Positions 24,241 to 32,342 of a stretch of 64,000 nucleotides of DNA are shown piece after piece. The stretch covers positions 434,001-498,000 of the forward strand of contig JBGAOY010000001.1 in assembly GCA_044221555.1 (NCBI GenBank), written 5' to 3'. The notes under the pieces are model-generated. The model was not told the DNA's origin and did no database searches. It saw nothing but the letters and a program-made list of their open reading frames with translations. The position numbers and the translations under genes were made by a program. Origin of the DNA: JAEUJM01 sp044221555 (GTDB taxonomy: Bacteria; Actinomycetota; Acidimicrobiia; Acidimicrobiales; DATDAH01). How positions within the stretch are numbered: position 1 is the first letter of the stretch; each line of letters opens with the position of its first letter.

Positions 24241-24255
24241 TGAACGTTGTGTTCA
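24241..24255. promoter_or_regulatory. Inverted repeat TGAAC-N5-GTTCA upstream of ftsZ
   Basis: A perfect five-base inverted repeat with a five-base spacer, about 100 bp upstream of ftsZ. The half-sites resemble the actinobacterial LexA box (GAAC-N4-GTTC), but the spacer is one base longer. Confidence 0.35.
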
Positions 24256-24287
24256 GGGCGCGCGAGGTCGCCTTGCTAACCCTCACG

Positions 24288-25109
24288 CTAACCGCAACCC
24301 GGCGTTCGGGTCAACAACGGCGCGGATGCGACGGTGAGATCGAGTGTGGCGATGCAGGGGTCCACCGCCGCGAGCACGCTCGCCAGCGCGAGGCCCTTGG
24401 CCTCCAGGTCCTCCGCCGGGCCCACGGTGGCCACGCCGCCGGAGGCCAGCCGCACCGTGAGCCCGCCACGGTCGTCGAGCACCACCGCGTCGACCAGCGG
24501 GCGCGACGCGGTGGGGATGGCGGCGGCCAGCGTGAACGCGTCGCGCTCGTCCTCGGGCGCCGTGGCCCCGACGGTGGCCCCGATGGTCGACCCCTCGACG
24601 GTGGGGAGGTCGTCGGGGGCGGCATCGAGCGCGGCCAGCACCCGGCCCTCGCCGTCGACGGCGACCCAGGTGGCGTCGGGCCCCTGCACCGCGGCCACCG
24701 GCACCCGTTCGGTGACGCGGTAGTGGAGGGTGCCCGGCCAGTCGCGCACCACGGTGGCCTCGGCCACCCAGGGCAGTTCCTCCACCCGATGCGCGACCGC
24801 CGCGAGGTCGACCCGGGCGAGCGGCTCGCCGCGTTGCACGCCGCCGGCGGCCACGATGTCGCCGGGATCGGTGCGGAATTGGCCGGCGACCGTGATCCGA
24901 TCCACGTCGAGCAGCGGCGAGAACACGACCGCCACCGCGACCAGGGCCAGCGCGACCAGCACGAGGAAGGCGATGACCCAGCGCAGGCGCCGTCGCCCGG
25001 CCGAGCGCTTGATCGCCACCCGCCGGGCACGGATGCGGGGATCGATCGGGGCCGACGGCCGGCCATCGACGTCGGCGTCAGCTCGAGCGTTGCGGGTGGC
25101 GGTGGTCAC
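24288..25109 (-). CDS. ftsQ: Cell division protein FtsQ
   Basis: The 273-residue product has a basic cytoplasmic N-terminus, one membrane helix (WVIAFLVLVALALVAVAVV, near residues 44-63), then a POTRA domain (SPLLDVDRITVAGQFRTDPG) and the FtsQ domain with ELPWVAEATVVRDWPGTLHY and ERVPVAAV. It is a bitopic divisome scaffold that joins FtsL/FtsB and the septal synthase. The GTG at 25109 overlaps the murB stop in GTGA. Following ftsZ is separated by a 147-bp leader. No FtsA gene is nearby. Confidence 0.93.
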   Translation of the reverse strand: MTTATRNARADADVDGRPSAPIDPRIRARRVAIKRSAGRRRLRWVIAFLVLVALALVAVAVVFSPLLDVDRITVAGQFRTDPGDIVAAGGVQRGEPLARVDLAAVAHRVEELPWVAEATVVRDWPGTLHYRVTERVPVAAVQGPDATWVAVDGEGRVLAALDAAPDDLPTVEGSTIGATVGATAPEDERDAFTLAAAIPTASRPLVDAVVLDDRGGLTVRLASGGVATVGPAEDLEAKGLALASVLAAVDPCIATLDLTVASAPLLTRTPGCG

Positions 25110-26110
25110 GGTCCCTCCACCTGACGGTGAGGGTTGTCGACCTGACGGTGAGGGTCGCCGGCGGGTGGCGTGGAGCCGAAGCCCACGAGTCGTGTCTCGG
25201 GGTGCAGCGACACGCCGGTGGCCTCACGCACCAGCGCCTCGACCCGCTGCATCAGGCGCCAGACGTCGTCGGCCGAGCCGCCCTCGTCGGCCTGGATGAA
25301 GTTGGCGTGCTTGGTGGACACGTGCGCGGTCCCGACCCGCAGGCCCTTGGCCCCCGCGAGATCGATGAGCCGGCCCGCCGAGTCGCCCGCCGGGTTGGTG
25401 AACACGGACCCCGCGTTCTGCCCACCCGGCTGGTTGGCGCGTCGCCAGCGGACGATCTCGGCGATGGCCGACTCGCACGTGGCCCGGTCGCCCGGGTCGA
25501 GCCGCAGCTCGGCGGCCGCGACCACCTGGTGCGACGCCACCGACGACCGCCGGTACGACAGGTCGAGATGATCGACGGGCACCCAGCCATCCTCACCCGT
25601 GGCGAGGTCGACGAGGTGGACCCTCACCACCGAGGCGGCCATGTCCGACCCGTGGCCGCCGGCGTTCATGCGTACCGCACCCCCGATCGAGCCGGGCACC
25701 CCGACCGCCCACTCGAACCCGGTGAGGCCGGCCGCCGCGCTCTGCCGGGCGACCACCGGCAGCGACGCAGCACCGCCCGCGGTGACCGTGGTGCCGTCGA
25801 TGACCACGGCCTCGAACTCGCCACGGAGCGCGAGCGCGAGCCCGTGGAAGCCGGCGTCCGCGACCAGCAGGTTGGAGCCCTTCCCGACCACCAGCGTCGG
25901 GACCGGCCCGGTGGCCGCCGCTCCGGCCACCGCCGCAGCCACCCGATGCAGCTCGTCGGCGGTCTCGAGCGTGACGAACAGGTCGGCGGCGCCCCCCACC
26001 CGGTACGTGGTGAGGGGCCCGAGCGCCACGTCACGGCGCACCAGTGGCCCGAGGGCCTCGGCGACGCGCTCGAGCGCCCGAGCGACCCCGGCCTCGTCCC
26101 TCGGCCTCAC
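25106..26110 (-). CDS. murB: UDP-N-acetylenolpyruvoylglucosamine reductase (MurB)
   Basis: The 334-residue flavoprotein has the FAD-binding signatures TYRVGGAADLF near residue 31, LVVGKGSNLLVAD and GFEWAVGVPGSIGGAVRMNAG, and the substrate-side SVFTNPAGDSAGRLIDLAG with the catalytic serine region. It reduces enolpyruvyl-UDP-GlcNAc to UDP-MurNAc using NADPH. GTG 26110 overlaps the murC stop (GTGA), and its own stop overlaps ftsQ, so translation is coupled at both ends. The C-terminus has a short Pro/His/Arg tail with a repeated PHRQV motif (DNPHRQVEGP). Confidence 0.94.
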   Translation of the reverse strand: MRPRDEAGVARALERVAEALGPLVRRDVALGPLTTYRVGGAADLFVTLETADELHRVAAAVAGAAATGPVPTLVVGKGSNLLVADAGFHGLALALRGEFEAVVIDGTTVTAGGAASLPVVARQSAAAGLTGFEWAVGVPGSIGGAVRMNAGGHGSDMAASVVRVHLVDLATGEDGWVPVDHLDLSYRRSSVASHQVVAAAELRLDPGDRATCESAIAEIVRWRRANQPGGQNAGSVFTNPAGDSAGRLIDLAGAKGLRVGTAHVSTKHANFIQADEGGSADDVWRLMQRVEALVREATGVSLHPETRLVGFGSTPPAGDPHRQVDNPHRQVEGP

Positions 26111-27477
26111 GTCCCGCGGAGCGCGGCCTGGACCTCGTCGGCCAGCGAGGTGAGGTCGCCCGCGCCCAGCGTGAGGCACAGGTCGCCCGGGCGCAGCACC
26201 GACCGCAGGTAGGGCACCAGGTCCGGGCGCTTGGGCAGGTAGGCCAGTGGTCGCCAGGGGTCGGTGTCGAGCACGGCGTTCACGATGAGCTTGCCCGACA
26301 CCCCGGGGCGGGGCGCCTCGCCGGCCGGGTAGATGTCGGTGATCACCAGCAGGTCGGCGTCGCCGAACACGGGGCCGAAGCCCTCCCACAGCGCGGAGAT
26401 GCGGCTGAATCGGTGGGGCTGGAACACGCACACCACCCGCCCCCAGTCCCCTTCCCTGGCCGCGGCCAGCGCCGCCGCCACCTCGGCCGGCAGGTGGGCG
26501 TAGTCGTCGACGAAGGTGATGCCGCCCGTCTCGCCGCGGAACTCGAAGCGGCGGGCCACGCCCGCGAAGCGCTCGAGCGCGGCACGGCCGGCCTCGAACG
26601 GCGCCCCCACCGCCAGCCCCGCGACCAGCGCGGCGGCGGCGTTGAGCGCGTTGTGCCGGCCGGGCACGGGCAGGTGCACCCGCCCCAGGTCGGCGCCGTC
26701 GTGGCGCAAGGTGAACGACGTGCCGTTGTGCTCGGCCACCGGGTCGACGAGTCGGTAGTCGGCCTGGTCGGAGAAGCCGTACGAGATGGCGCCCGCCTCC
26801 CGGCCGAGCTCGGCCGCCCCCGCGTCGTCGGCGCACACCACCGACGGCCCGGGGGCCTCGGCGAGGAAGCGACGGAAGGCATCGCGCAGCACGTCGAAAC
26901 CGCCGTAGTGCTCGAGGTGGTCGGGCTCGACGTTGGTCGTCACCGTGACCTCGGCGCCCAGCTCCAGGAAGGTGCCGTCGCTCTCGTCGGCCTCGACCAC
27001 GAACCACTCGCCGGTGTCCCACACCGCGCCCGTCCCGATCTCGTTCACGTCGCCGCCGATGATGAACGAGGGATGCAGGCCCGCCTCCACGAGCACGAGC
27101 GCCAGCATCGACGCGGTGGTGGTCTTGCCGTGGGTACCGGCGACCGCGATCGTCCGCCGTGTGCCGGCGATGGCCGCCAGCGCGTCGGCGCGGCGCAGCA
27201 CGGGTATGCCGCGCTCGCGGGCGACGACCACCTCGGGATTCGTGTCGGGCACCGCGGTGGAGATCGTCACCGCGTCGACGTCACCGACGTGCTCGGCGGC
27301 GTGGCCGACGTACACGTCGAGGCCCCGTGCCCGTAGCCGCTCGAGGCCGGCCGACGGCTTGAGATCGCTGCCGCTGACGGTGTGGCCCATGTCCGCCAGC
27401 ACCGTGGCGATGGCGCTCATCCCGGCGCCGCCGACACCGACCACGTGGATCCGACGGGGCTCGGTGAGGTCAAGCAC
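26107..27477 (-). CDS. murC: UDP-N-acetylmuramate--L-alanine ligase (MurC)
   Basis: The 456-residue Mur ligase has the N-terminal HVVGVGGAGMSAIATVLADMG Rossmann motif, the P-loop VAGTHGKTTTASM near residue 110, EADESDGTF and NVEPDHLEHYG, and the C-terminal FVDDYAHLPAEV and QPHRFSR. It adds L-alanine to UDP-MurNAc using ATP. GTG 27477 gives the normal start and overlaps the murG end by eight bases. The gene lies between murG and murB, as in most actinobacteria. Confidence 0.96.
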   Translation of the reverse strand: MLDLTEPRRIHVVGVGGAGMSAIATVLADMGHTVSGSDLKPSAGLERLRARGLDVYVGHAAEHVGDVDAVTISTAVPDTNPEVVVARERGIPVLRRADALAAIAGTRRTIAVAGTHGKTTTASMLALVLVEAGLHPSFIIGGDVNEIGTGAVWDTGEWFVVEADESDGTFLELGAEVTVTTNVEPDHLEHYGGFDVLRDAFRRFLAEAPGPSVVCADDAGAAELGREAGAISYGFSDQADYRLVDPVAEHNGTSFTLRHDGADLGRVHLPVPGRHNALNAAAALVAGLAVGAPFEAGRAALERFAGVARRFEFRGETGGITFVDDYAHLPAEVAAALAAAREGDWGRVVCVFQPHRFSRISALWEGFGPVFGDADLLVITDIYPAGEAPRPGVSGKLIVNAVLDTDPWRPLAYLPKRPDLVPYLRSVLRPGDLCLTLGAGDLTSLADEVQAALRGT

Positions 27478-28666
27478 GGGCGTGGCTCTCGACCAGGGCG
27501 GCCACCGCGTCACCGGCATCGCGGTGCGCGGTGGCCCGTGCCGACGCCGCCATGGCCTCGAGGCGCCCCGGCTCGGCGATCAGGGCGTCGACCTCCCGCA
27601 CCAGCCGGTCGGCGGTCAGCTGGGAGTCCGGGACCAGGACCGCCGCCCCCGCATCCACCAGGGCGCTGGCGTTCGCCGTCTGGTGGTCGCCCGGCGCGCC
27701 CGGAAGCGGCACCAGGATCGCGGGCACGCCGATCGCGGCCAGCTCGGCCACCGTGGTCGCGCCGCTGCGGCAGACGACCAGGTCGGCGGCCGCGAACGCC
27801 CGGGGCATGTCGTCCTCGTAGCGGACCGGCACGTAGGTCACCCCCTCGTCCACCGGCGCCGGCGCCTGGTCGGCGACCAGGGTCCAGTCCCGCTCGCCGA
27901 TCACATGGCGGACCGTCAGCTCCCGCCGTGGCAGCCACGAGCCGAGGGCCCCGACCACCGCCTCGTTGATCCGCAGGCTCCCGAGCGAGCCGCCGAACAC
28001 CAGCAGCACCCGTTGGCCGGCGGCGATGTGGAGGTCGGCGCGGGCGGCATCGCGGTCGCGGCCGCGTTCGATCGCCAGCACCTCGGGCCGCACCGGGTTC
28101 CCCGTGAGCACGGCCTTCGGGAGGTCGGTACCGGGGAACGACACCGCCGCGGCCTTGGCGAACCGGGCGGTGAGCCGGTTGGCCAGTCCCGGCACCGCGT
28201 TCTGCTCGGCCACCACGATGGGCACCCGCAGGGCCATGGCGGCGAGCGCGCACGGGACGCTGGCGTAGCCACCCATCGCCACCACCACCGAGGGCCGGTG
28301 GCGCCGCAGCAGCCCGAACGCCTGCAGCACGGCGCGGAACAGGCCCCAGGCCGCCCCCAGGTTGGCCGCCGTGAGGCGCCGCTGGATCCCACGGCCCGGC
28401 AGCAGGGTCACCTCGAAGCCCGCCGCGGGCACCAGCCGCGACTCGCTCCCCCGCTCCGACCCGACGAACCGGATCGACGAGGGCTCGTGGCCGCGCGCCA
28501 CCAGCGCACGGGCGATGGCGATGCCGGGCAACGTGTGACCGGCGGTGCCGCCGCCGGCGATGACCGCCCACACGGTGGCGGGCGCGCCTCGGTCCGCCGT
28601 CGCGTCCGCGTCCGTGTCGTGGGTCGCGGGGCCCGTGCCCGCGTCTTGGCTCACCGCTGTGCTCAC
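27470..28666 (-). CDS. murG: UDP-GlcNAc:undecaprenyl-PP-MurNAc-pentapeptide GlcNAc transferase (MurG)
   Basis: The product has AGGGTAGHTLPGIAIA at residues 37-52, VVAMGGYASVPCALAA, VVAEQNAVPGLANRL, VFGGSLGS and VCRSGATTVAELAA, all MurG signatures. It makes lipid II at the inner membrane face. GTG 28666 gives 398 residues with a 30-residue Asp/Thr/Ala-rich extension before the Rossmann fold. GTG 28573 would give the usual N-terminus (WAVIAGGG). The upstream start is listed because it lies close to the ftsW stop; the real start is unsettled. The murC start overlaps its end. Confidence 0.94.
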   Translation of the reverse strand: MSTAVSQDAGTGPATHDTDADATADRGAPATVWAVIAGGGTAGHTLPGIAIARALVARGHEPSSIRFVGSERGSESRLVPAAGFEVTLLPGRGIQRRLTAANLGAAWGLFRAVLQAFGLLRRHRPSVVVAMGGYASVPCALAAMALRVPIVVAEQNAVPGLANRLTARFAKAAAVSFPGTDLPKAVLTGNPVRPEVLAIERGRDRDAARADLHIAAGQRVLLVFGGSLGSLRINEAVVGALGSWLPRRELTVRHVIGERDWTLVADQAPAPVDEGVTYVPVRYEDDMPRAFAAADLVVCRSGATTVAELAAIGVPAILVPLPGAPGDHQTANASALVDAGAAVLVPDSQLTADRLVREVDALIAEPGRLEAMAASARATAHRDAGDAVAALVESHARA

Positions 28667-28683
28667 CTCATCGGCGCCCCGGC

Positions 28684-29865
28684 TCAGTCGGCGTGCGAGG
28701 CGATGTTGGCAAGGATGCCAGCTGCGACCATGGTGACCACCAACGAGGACCCGCCGAACGACACGAACGGCAGGGGCACCCCGGTGATGGGCAGCACCGC
28801 CACCACCGCGCCGATGTTGATGAAGGCCTGCACCGCGAACCACGCGGTGATGCCGGCGGCGGCGAACCGGCCGAACGGCTCGGCGGTCTCGATGGCGACG
28901 CGCACGCCGAAGTAGGCGAGGGCCACGAACAGGCCGATGACGACGGCCGCACCGAGCAGGCCCAGCTCCTCGGCGATGATGGCGAAGATGAAGTCGGTGC
29001 TGGCCTCCGGCAGGAAGTCGTACTTCGCTCGGCTGGCCCCGAGCCCCACCCCGAACAAGCCGCCGGACGCGATGCCGACCAGGCTCTGGATGGTCTGGTA
29101 GCCGGTGTTCGACGGATCGGCCCACGGATCGAGGAAGGCGGTGACCCGGGCGCGCCGGTAGCTGGCCTGCAGGGCGAGGAACGAGGCACCCAGCGCACCG
29201 GCGACGGCGATGCCGCCCAGGTGGTGCAGTCGGGCACCGGACACGAACAACACGGCCAGGACGATGGCGCCGAGCACGATGGTCGTACCGAGGTTGGGCT
29301 GCAGCATGAGGAGCGCGGCGACACCGCCGAACACCACCAGCGCGGGCTTCAGGGTGAGCCGGGTCACCCGGGCCTTGCCCTCGCGCTCACGGTCGGCGAG
29401 GAGCTTGGCCACGAACAGAAGCACGGCCAGCTTCGCGAACTCCGAGGGCTGCACCCGGAGCGCCCCGACGCCCAGCCAGCGCGACGAGCCGTTCACCTCT
29501 GTGCCGACACCGGGCACCAGCACCAGCACCAGCAGCACGATGGCGGCGATCAGCATGGGGCCCACCCAGGCCCGCCACCGCCGGTAGTGCACGCGGCACG
29601 CCACCACCATCCCGAAGCCACCGAGGACCGCCCACAGCAACTGGCGCTTGAAGCTGAACCAGGTGGTGCCGTGGTCCTTCAGATCGCTGACCGACGAGGC
29701 GGAGATGACCATCACCAGGCCGAGCAGGGTGAGGGCCGTCACGATGCCGAGGATGGCGAGGAACGGCCCGGTGGCCCGGCCCGGCCGCAGCCGGCCGGCC
29801 GGGTGGCGCCGGCGCGTCTCGGTCAGGTGGTCGGCGCCGTCGTGGGGATGGGTGATGGTGGCCAT
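28684..29865 (-). CDS. ftsW: Septal peptidoglycan polymerase FtsW (SEDS family)
   Basis: The 393-residue product has about ten membrane helices and SEDS motifs: NGSSRWLGVGALRVQPSEFA with the conserved Arg/Gln/Pro/Ser/Glu/Phe segment, LQPNLGTTIVL, FLPEASTDFIFAIIAEELG and the late GVPLPFVSFGGSSL. SEDS proteins are peptidoglycan glycosyltransferases; FtsW works with its class B PBP partner, FtsI, encoded upstream. A hydrophilic N-terminal tail of about 30 residues precedes the first helix. ATG 29865 lies 18 nt from the murD stop. Its position between murD and murG favours FtsW over RodA. Confidence 0.95.
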   Translation of the reverse strand: MATITHPHDGADHLTETRRRHPAGRLRPGRATGPFLAILGIVTALTLLGLVMVISASSVSDLKDHGTTWFSFKRQLLWAVLGGFGMVVACRVHYRRWRAWVGPMLIAAIVLLVLVLVPGVGTEVNGSSRWLGVGALRVQPSEFAKLAVLLFVAKLLADREREGKARVTRLTLKPALVVFGGVAALLMLQPNLGTTIVLGAIVLAVLFVSGARLHHLGGIAVAGALGASFLALQASYRRARVTAFLDPWADPSNTGYQTIQSLVGIASGGLFGVGLGASRAKYDFLPEASTDFIFAIIAEELGLLGAAVVIGLFVALAYFGVRVAIETAEPFGRFAAAGITAWFAVQAFINIGAVVAVLPITGVPLPFVSFGGSSLVVTMVAAGILANIASHAD

Positions 29866-29883
29866 GGGTGGGAGCCCTCCGGA

Positions 29884-31305
29884 TCAGGCGGTGTGCGGGT
29901 GCGGTGCGAGGGACGGATCGATCGCGGGTGACGGATCGTGGGATGGATGGGGGGCGGACGACGGGTCGGGCCCACCCGGGGGCGAACCCTCCCGGGCCGC
30001 GAGGTCGTGGACCGCCCGGGCGAAGTCGTCACCCCGCTCGCCGTAGGACGAGTACCAGTCGAACGACGCGCACCCCGGCGACAGCAGCACCGCGTCGCCG
30101 GGCCGGGCGAGCGCGGCGGCGCGGGCCACGGCGTCGTCCATCGAGGCGGCCCGCTCGACCGGGCGCAGCCCGGTGAAGGCCGCCTCGATGTCGGGGGCGG
30201 CGTCGCCGATGGCCACGACCGCCCGGATCCGCCCCGGATGGCCGGCGAGGGGCGACAGGTCGATGCCCTTGTTGCGCCCACCGGCGATCAGCACGACCGA
30301 CTCGAACCCGGACAGCGCCGCGGCCACGGCGTGGGGCACCGTCGCCTTGGAGTCGTCGTAGAAGCGCACGCCGCCCTGTTCCCCCACCAACTCGACCCGG
30401 TGACGCATCCCGGCGAAGCCGGTGAGTGTGGCGCGGACGCCGTCGAGGTGGGCGCCGGCGCCGATGGCGGTGGCGCTGGCGGCCAGGGCGTTGGCCACGT
30501 CGTGGGGGAAGTCGCGCCAGAGGTCGGCCACCGCGACCAGCTCGCGGTCGTCGTCGGTGACGAGCATGCCCTCGACCACCCGGTACCCGTCTGCCTCGCG
30601 CAACGAGAAGGTCACCCGACGAGCCGCGCCGGCGTGGGCGCGGACCACGGGGTCGTCGGCGTTGGCCACGGCCAGGTCATCGGCGCCCTGGTCGGCCCAG
30701 ATGCGGGCCTTGGCCGCCTCGTAGGCGGCCAGCGAGGCGTGCACGTCGAGGTGGTCGGGCGCGAAGTTCAGCCAGGTGGCGACCAGGGGCCGGAAGTGCT
30801 GGGTGTGGCCGAGGCGGAACGACGAGGCCTCGACCACGAACGTGTCGGTTCCCGGGTCGTCGATGGCTGCCACCAGCGGGAGGTCGGTGTTGCCGGCGGC
30901 GACCGCTCGCCGGCCCGAGGCGTTCAACATGTCGGTGACCAGGGTCGTGACCGTGGTCTTGCCGTTGGTGCCGGTGATGGCGGCGATCGGGCGCTCGTCC
31001 CACTGGGCGGCCAGGTCGAACTCGCTGCGCACGGGCACGCCCGCCGCGCGGGCCAGGTCGAACACCACATGGGCGTCGGGGACCCCGGGGCTCGGCAGCA
31101 CGGCGTCGGCGCCGGCCACCGCACGGGCCAGCACGTCACGCGCCGGCGCCGCGAGCAGGTCGACCCCGAGCTCGGCGGCGATGGCGGTGTGGCGCTCGGT
31201 CGGCCGGTCCTCGACGACCACCACGTCGATGCCGTGGGCCACCAGCGCGCGCGCGACGGCCTCACCGGTCACGCCGAGGCCGACCACGAGCTGGGGGGCG
31301 CCCAT
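29884..31305 (-). CDS. murD: UDP-N-acetylmuramoylalanine--D-glutamate ligase (MurD)
   Basis: The 473-residue ligase has LVVGLGVTGEAVARAL at the N-terminus, the P-loop ITGTNGKTTVTTLV near residue 110, LNFAPDHLDVH, FYDDSKATVPHAV and LIAGGRNKGID, and SPGCASFDWYSSYGERGDDF near the end of the enzyme. It adds D-glutamate to UDP-MurNAc-L-Ala. After the normal end there is a tail of about 35 residues rich in Pro, His, Ser and Asp (for example SHDPSPAIDPSLAPHPH), not needed by other MurDs. ATG 31305 overlaps the mraY stop by one base (TGATG). Confidence 0.95.
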   Translation of the reverse strand: MGAPQLVVGLGVTGEAVARALVAHGIDVVVVEDRPTERHTAIAAELGVDLLAAPARDVLARAVAGADAVLPSPGVPDAHVVFDLARAAGVPVRSEFDLAAQWDERPIAAITGTNGKTTVTTLVTDMLNASGRRAVAAGNTDLPLVAAIDDPGTDTFVVEASSFRLGHTQHFRPLVATWLNFAPDHLDVHASLAAYEAAKARIWADQGADDLAVANADDPVVRAHAGAARRVTFSLREADGYRVVEGMLVTDDDRELVAVADLWRDFPHDVANALAASATAIGAGAHLDGVRATLTGFAGMRHRVELVGEQGGVRFYDDSKATVPHAVAAALSGFESVVLIAGGRNKGIDLSPLAGHPGRIRAVVAIGDAAPDIEAAFTGLRPVERAASMDDAVARAAALARPGDAVLLSPGCASFDWYSSYGERGDDFARAVHDLAAREGSPPGGPDPSSAPHPSHDPSPAIDPSLAPHPHTA

Positions 31306-32342
31306 CAGTCGATGCCACCGGTGTTGATGAAGTCGGCGTAGAAGAAGCCGAGCGCCACCGCCGTGAGCAGGCCCGCGACGATCCAGAAGCGGATGATCAC
31401 CGTGGTCTCGGGCCATCCCGCCAACTCGAAGTGGTGATGGATCGGCGCCATCCGGAAGATGCGCCGGCCGCCGAAGAGCCGGAAGGCCGTCACCTGCAGG
31501 ATCACCGACACCGTCTCGACCACGAACAGACCGCCGATCACGATGAGCAACAGCGCCGTGTTGGTGGTGAGGGCGAGGCCGGCGAGGCCCGCACCGATGG
31601 CCAACGAGCCCGTGTCACCCATGAAGATGCGCGCCGGCGCCGCGTTCCACCACAGGAACCCGGTGCAGGCGCCGGTCATGGCCGCGGCGACCACCGCCAG
31701 GTCGAGGGCGTGCTCGACGTCGTAGGTGGCCGGGTGCCGGAACGCCCAGAACCCGATGATCGTGAAGGCCATGAACGCGAAGACCGCCGAGCCTCCGGCC
31801 AGGCCGTCGAGCCCGTCGGTGAGGTTCACCGCGTTCGCGGTGCCGAGGATCAACAGCACCGCGAACACGACCCAGCCGACGTTGCCCAGGTCGATGCCGA
31901 ACTGGTCGAACCGGGTCAGTGACAGCTCGGTGTGGACCGGCGTGTGGACCAGCGTGAGCACCGCGAACCCGATGGCCACGATCAGCAGGCCGATGATCTT
32001 GGCCCGCTTGTTCAGTCCCAGGTTCCGCTCGCGCGACACCTTGAGGTAGTCGTCGACGAGCCCCACCAGGCCGGCACCGACGATGGCCGCCATCACCAGG
32101 AGCCCCGAGCGGGTGATGATGCGGCTGCTGGAGATGTCGCTGATCACGTAGCCGGCGACCGCGCCGGTGACGATGGCCAGGCCCCCCATGGTGGGCGTGC
32201 CCGCCTTGGTGATGTGGCCCTGCGGCCCGTCCTCGCGGATGGGTTGGCCGATGTGGGCGTTGGTCAGGTAGGTGATCAGGAGGCGGGTGACCACGAGCGA
32301 GACGATCAGCCCGATCCCGCCGGCCACGAGGAGCGTCTTCAC
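31305..32342 (-). CDS. mraY: Phospho-MurNAc-pentapeptide transferase (MraY)
   Basis: The 345-residue, ten-helix membrane enzyme has KAGTPTMGGLAI, the Asp pair VGLVDDYLKVSRERNLGL, NAVNLTDGLDGLAGG, FMGDTGSLAIGAGLAGLAL and the late APIHHHFELAGW histidine motif, all conserved in MraY. It makes lipid I from UDP-MurNAc-pentapeptide and undecaprenyl phosphate. Its GTG start at 32342 overlaps the murE stop (GTGA), so there is no space for murF, which usually lies here. Confidence 0.97.
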   Translation of the reverse strand: MKTLLVAGGIGLIVSLVVTRLLITYLTNAHIGQPIREDGPQGHITKAGTPTMGGLAIVTGAVAGYVISDISSSRIITRSGLLVMAAIVGAGLVGLVDDYLKVSRERNLGLNKRAKIIGLLIVAIGFAVLTLVHTPVHTELSLTRFDQFGIDLGNVGWVVFAVLLILGTANAVNLTDGLDGLAGGSAVFAFMAFTIIGFWAFRHPATYDVEHALDLAVVAAAMTGACTGFLWWNAAPARIFMGDTGSLAIGAGLAGLALTTNTALLLIVIGGLFVVETVSVILQVTAFRLFGGRRIFRMAPIHHHFELAGWPETTVIIRFWIVAGLLTAVALGFFYADFINTGGID

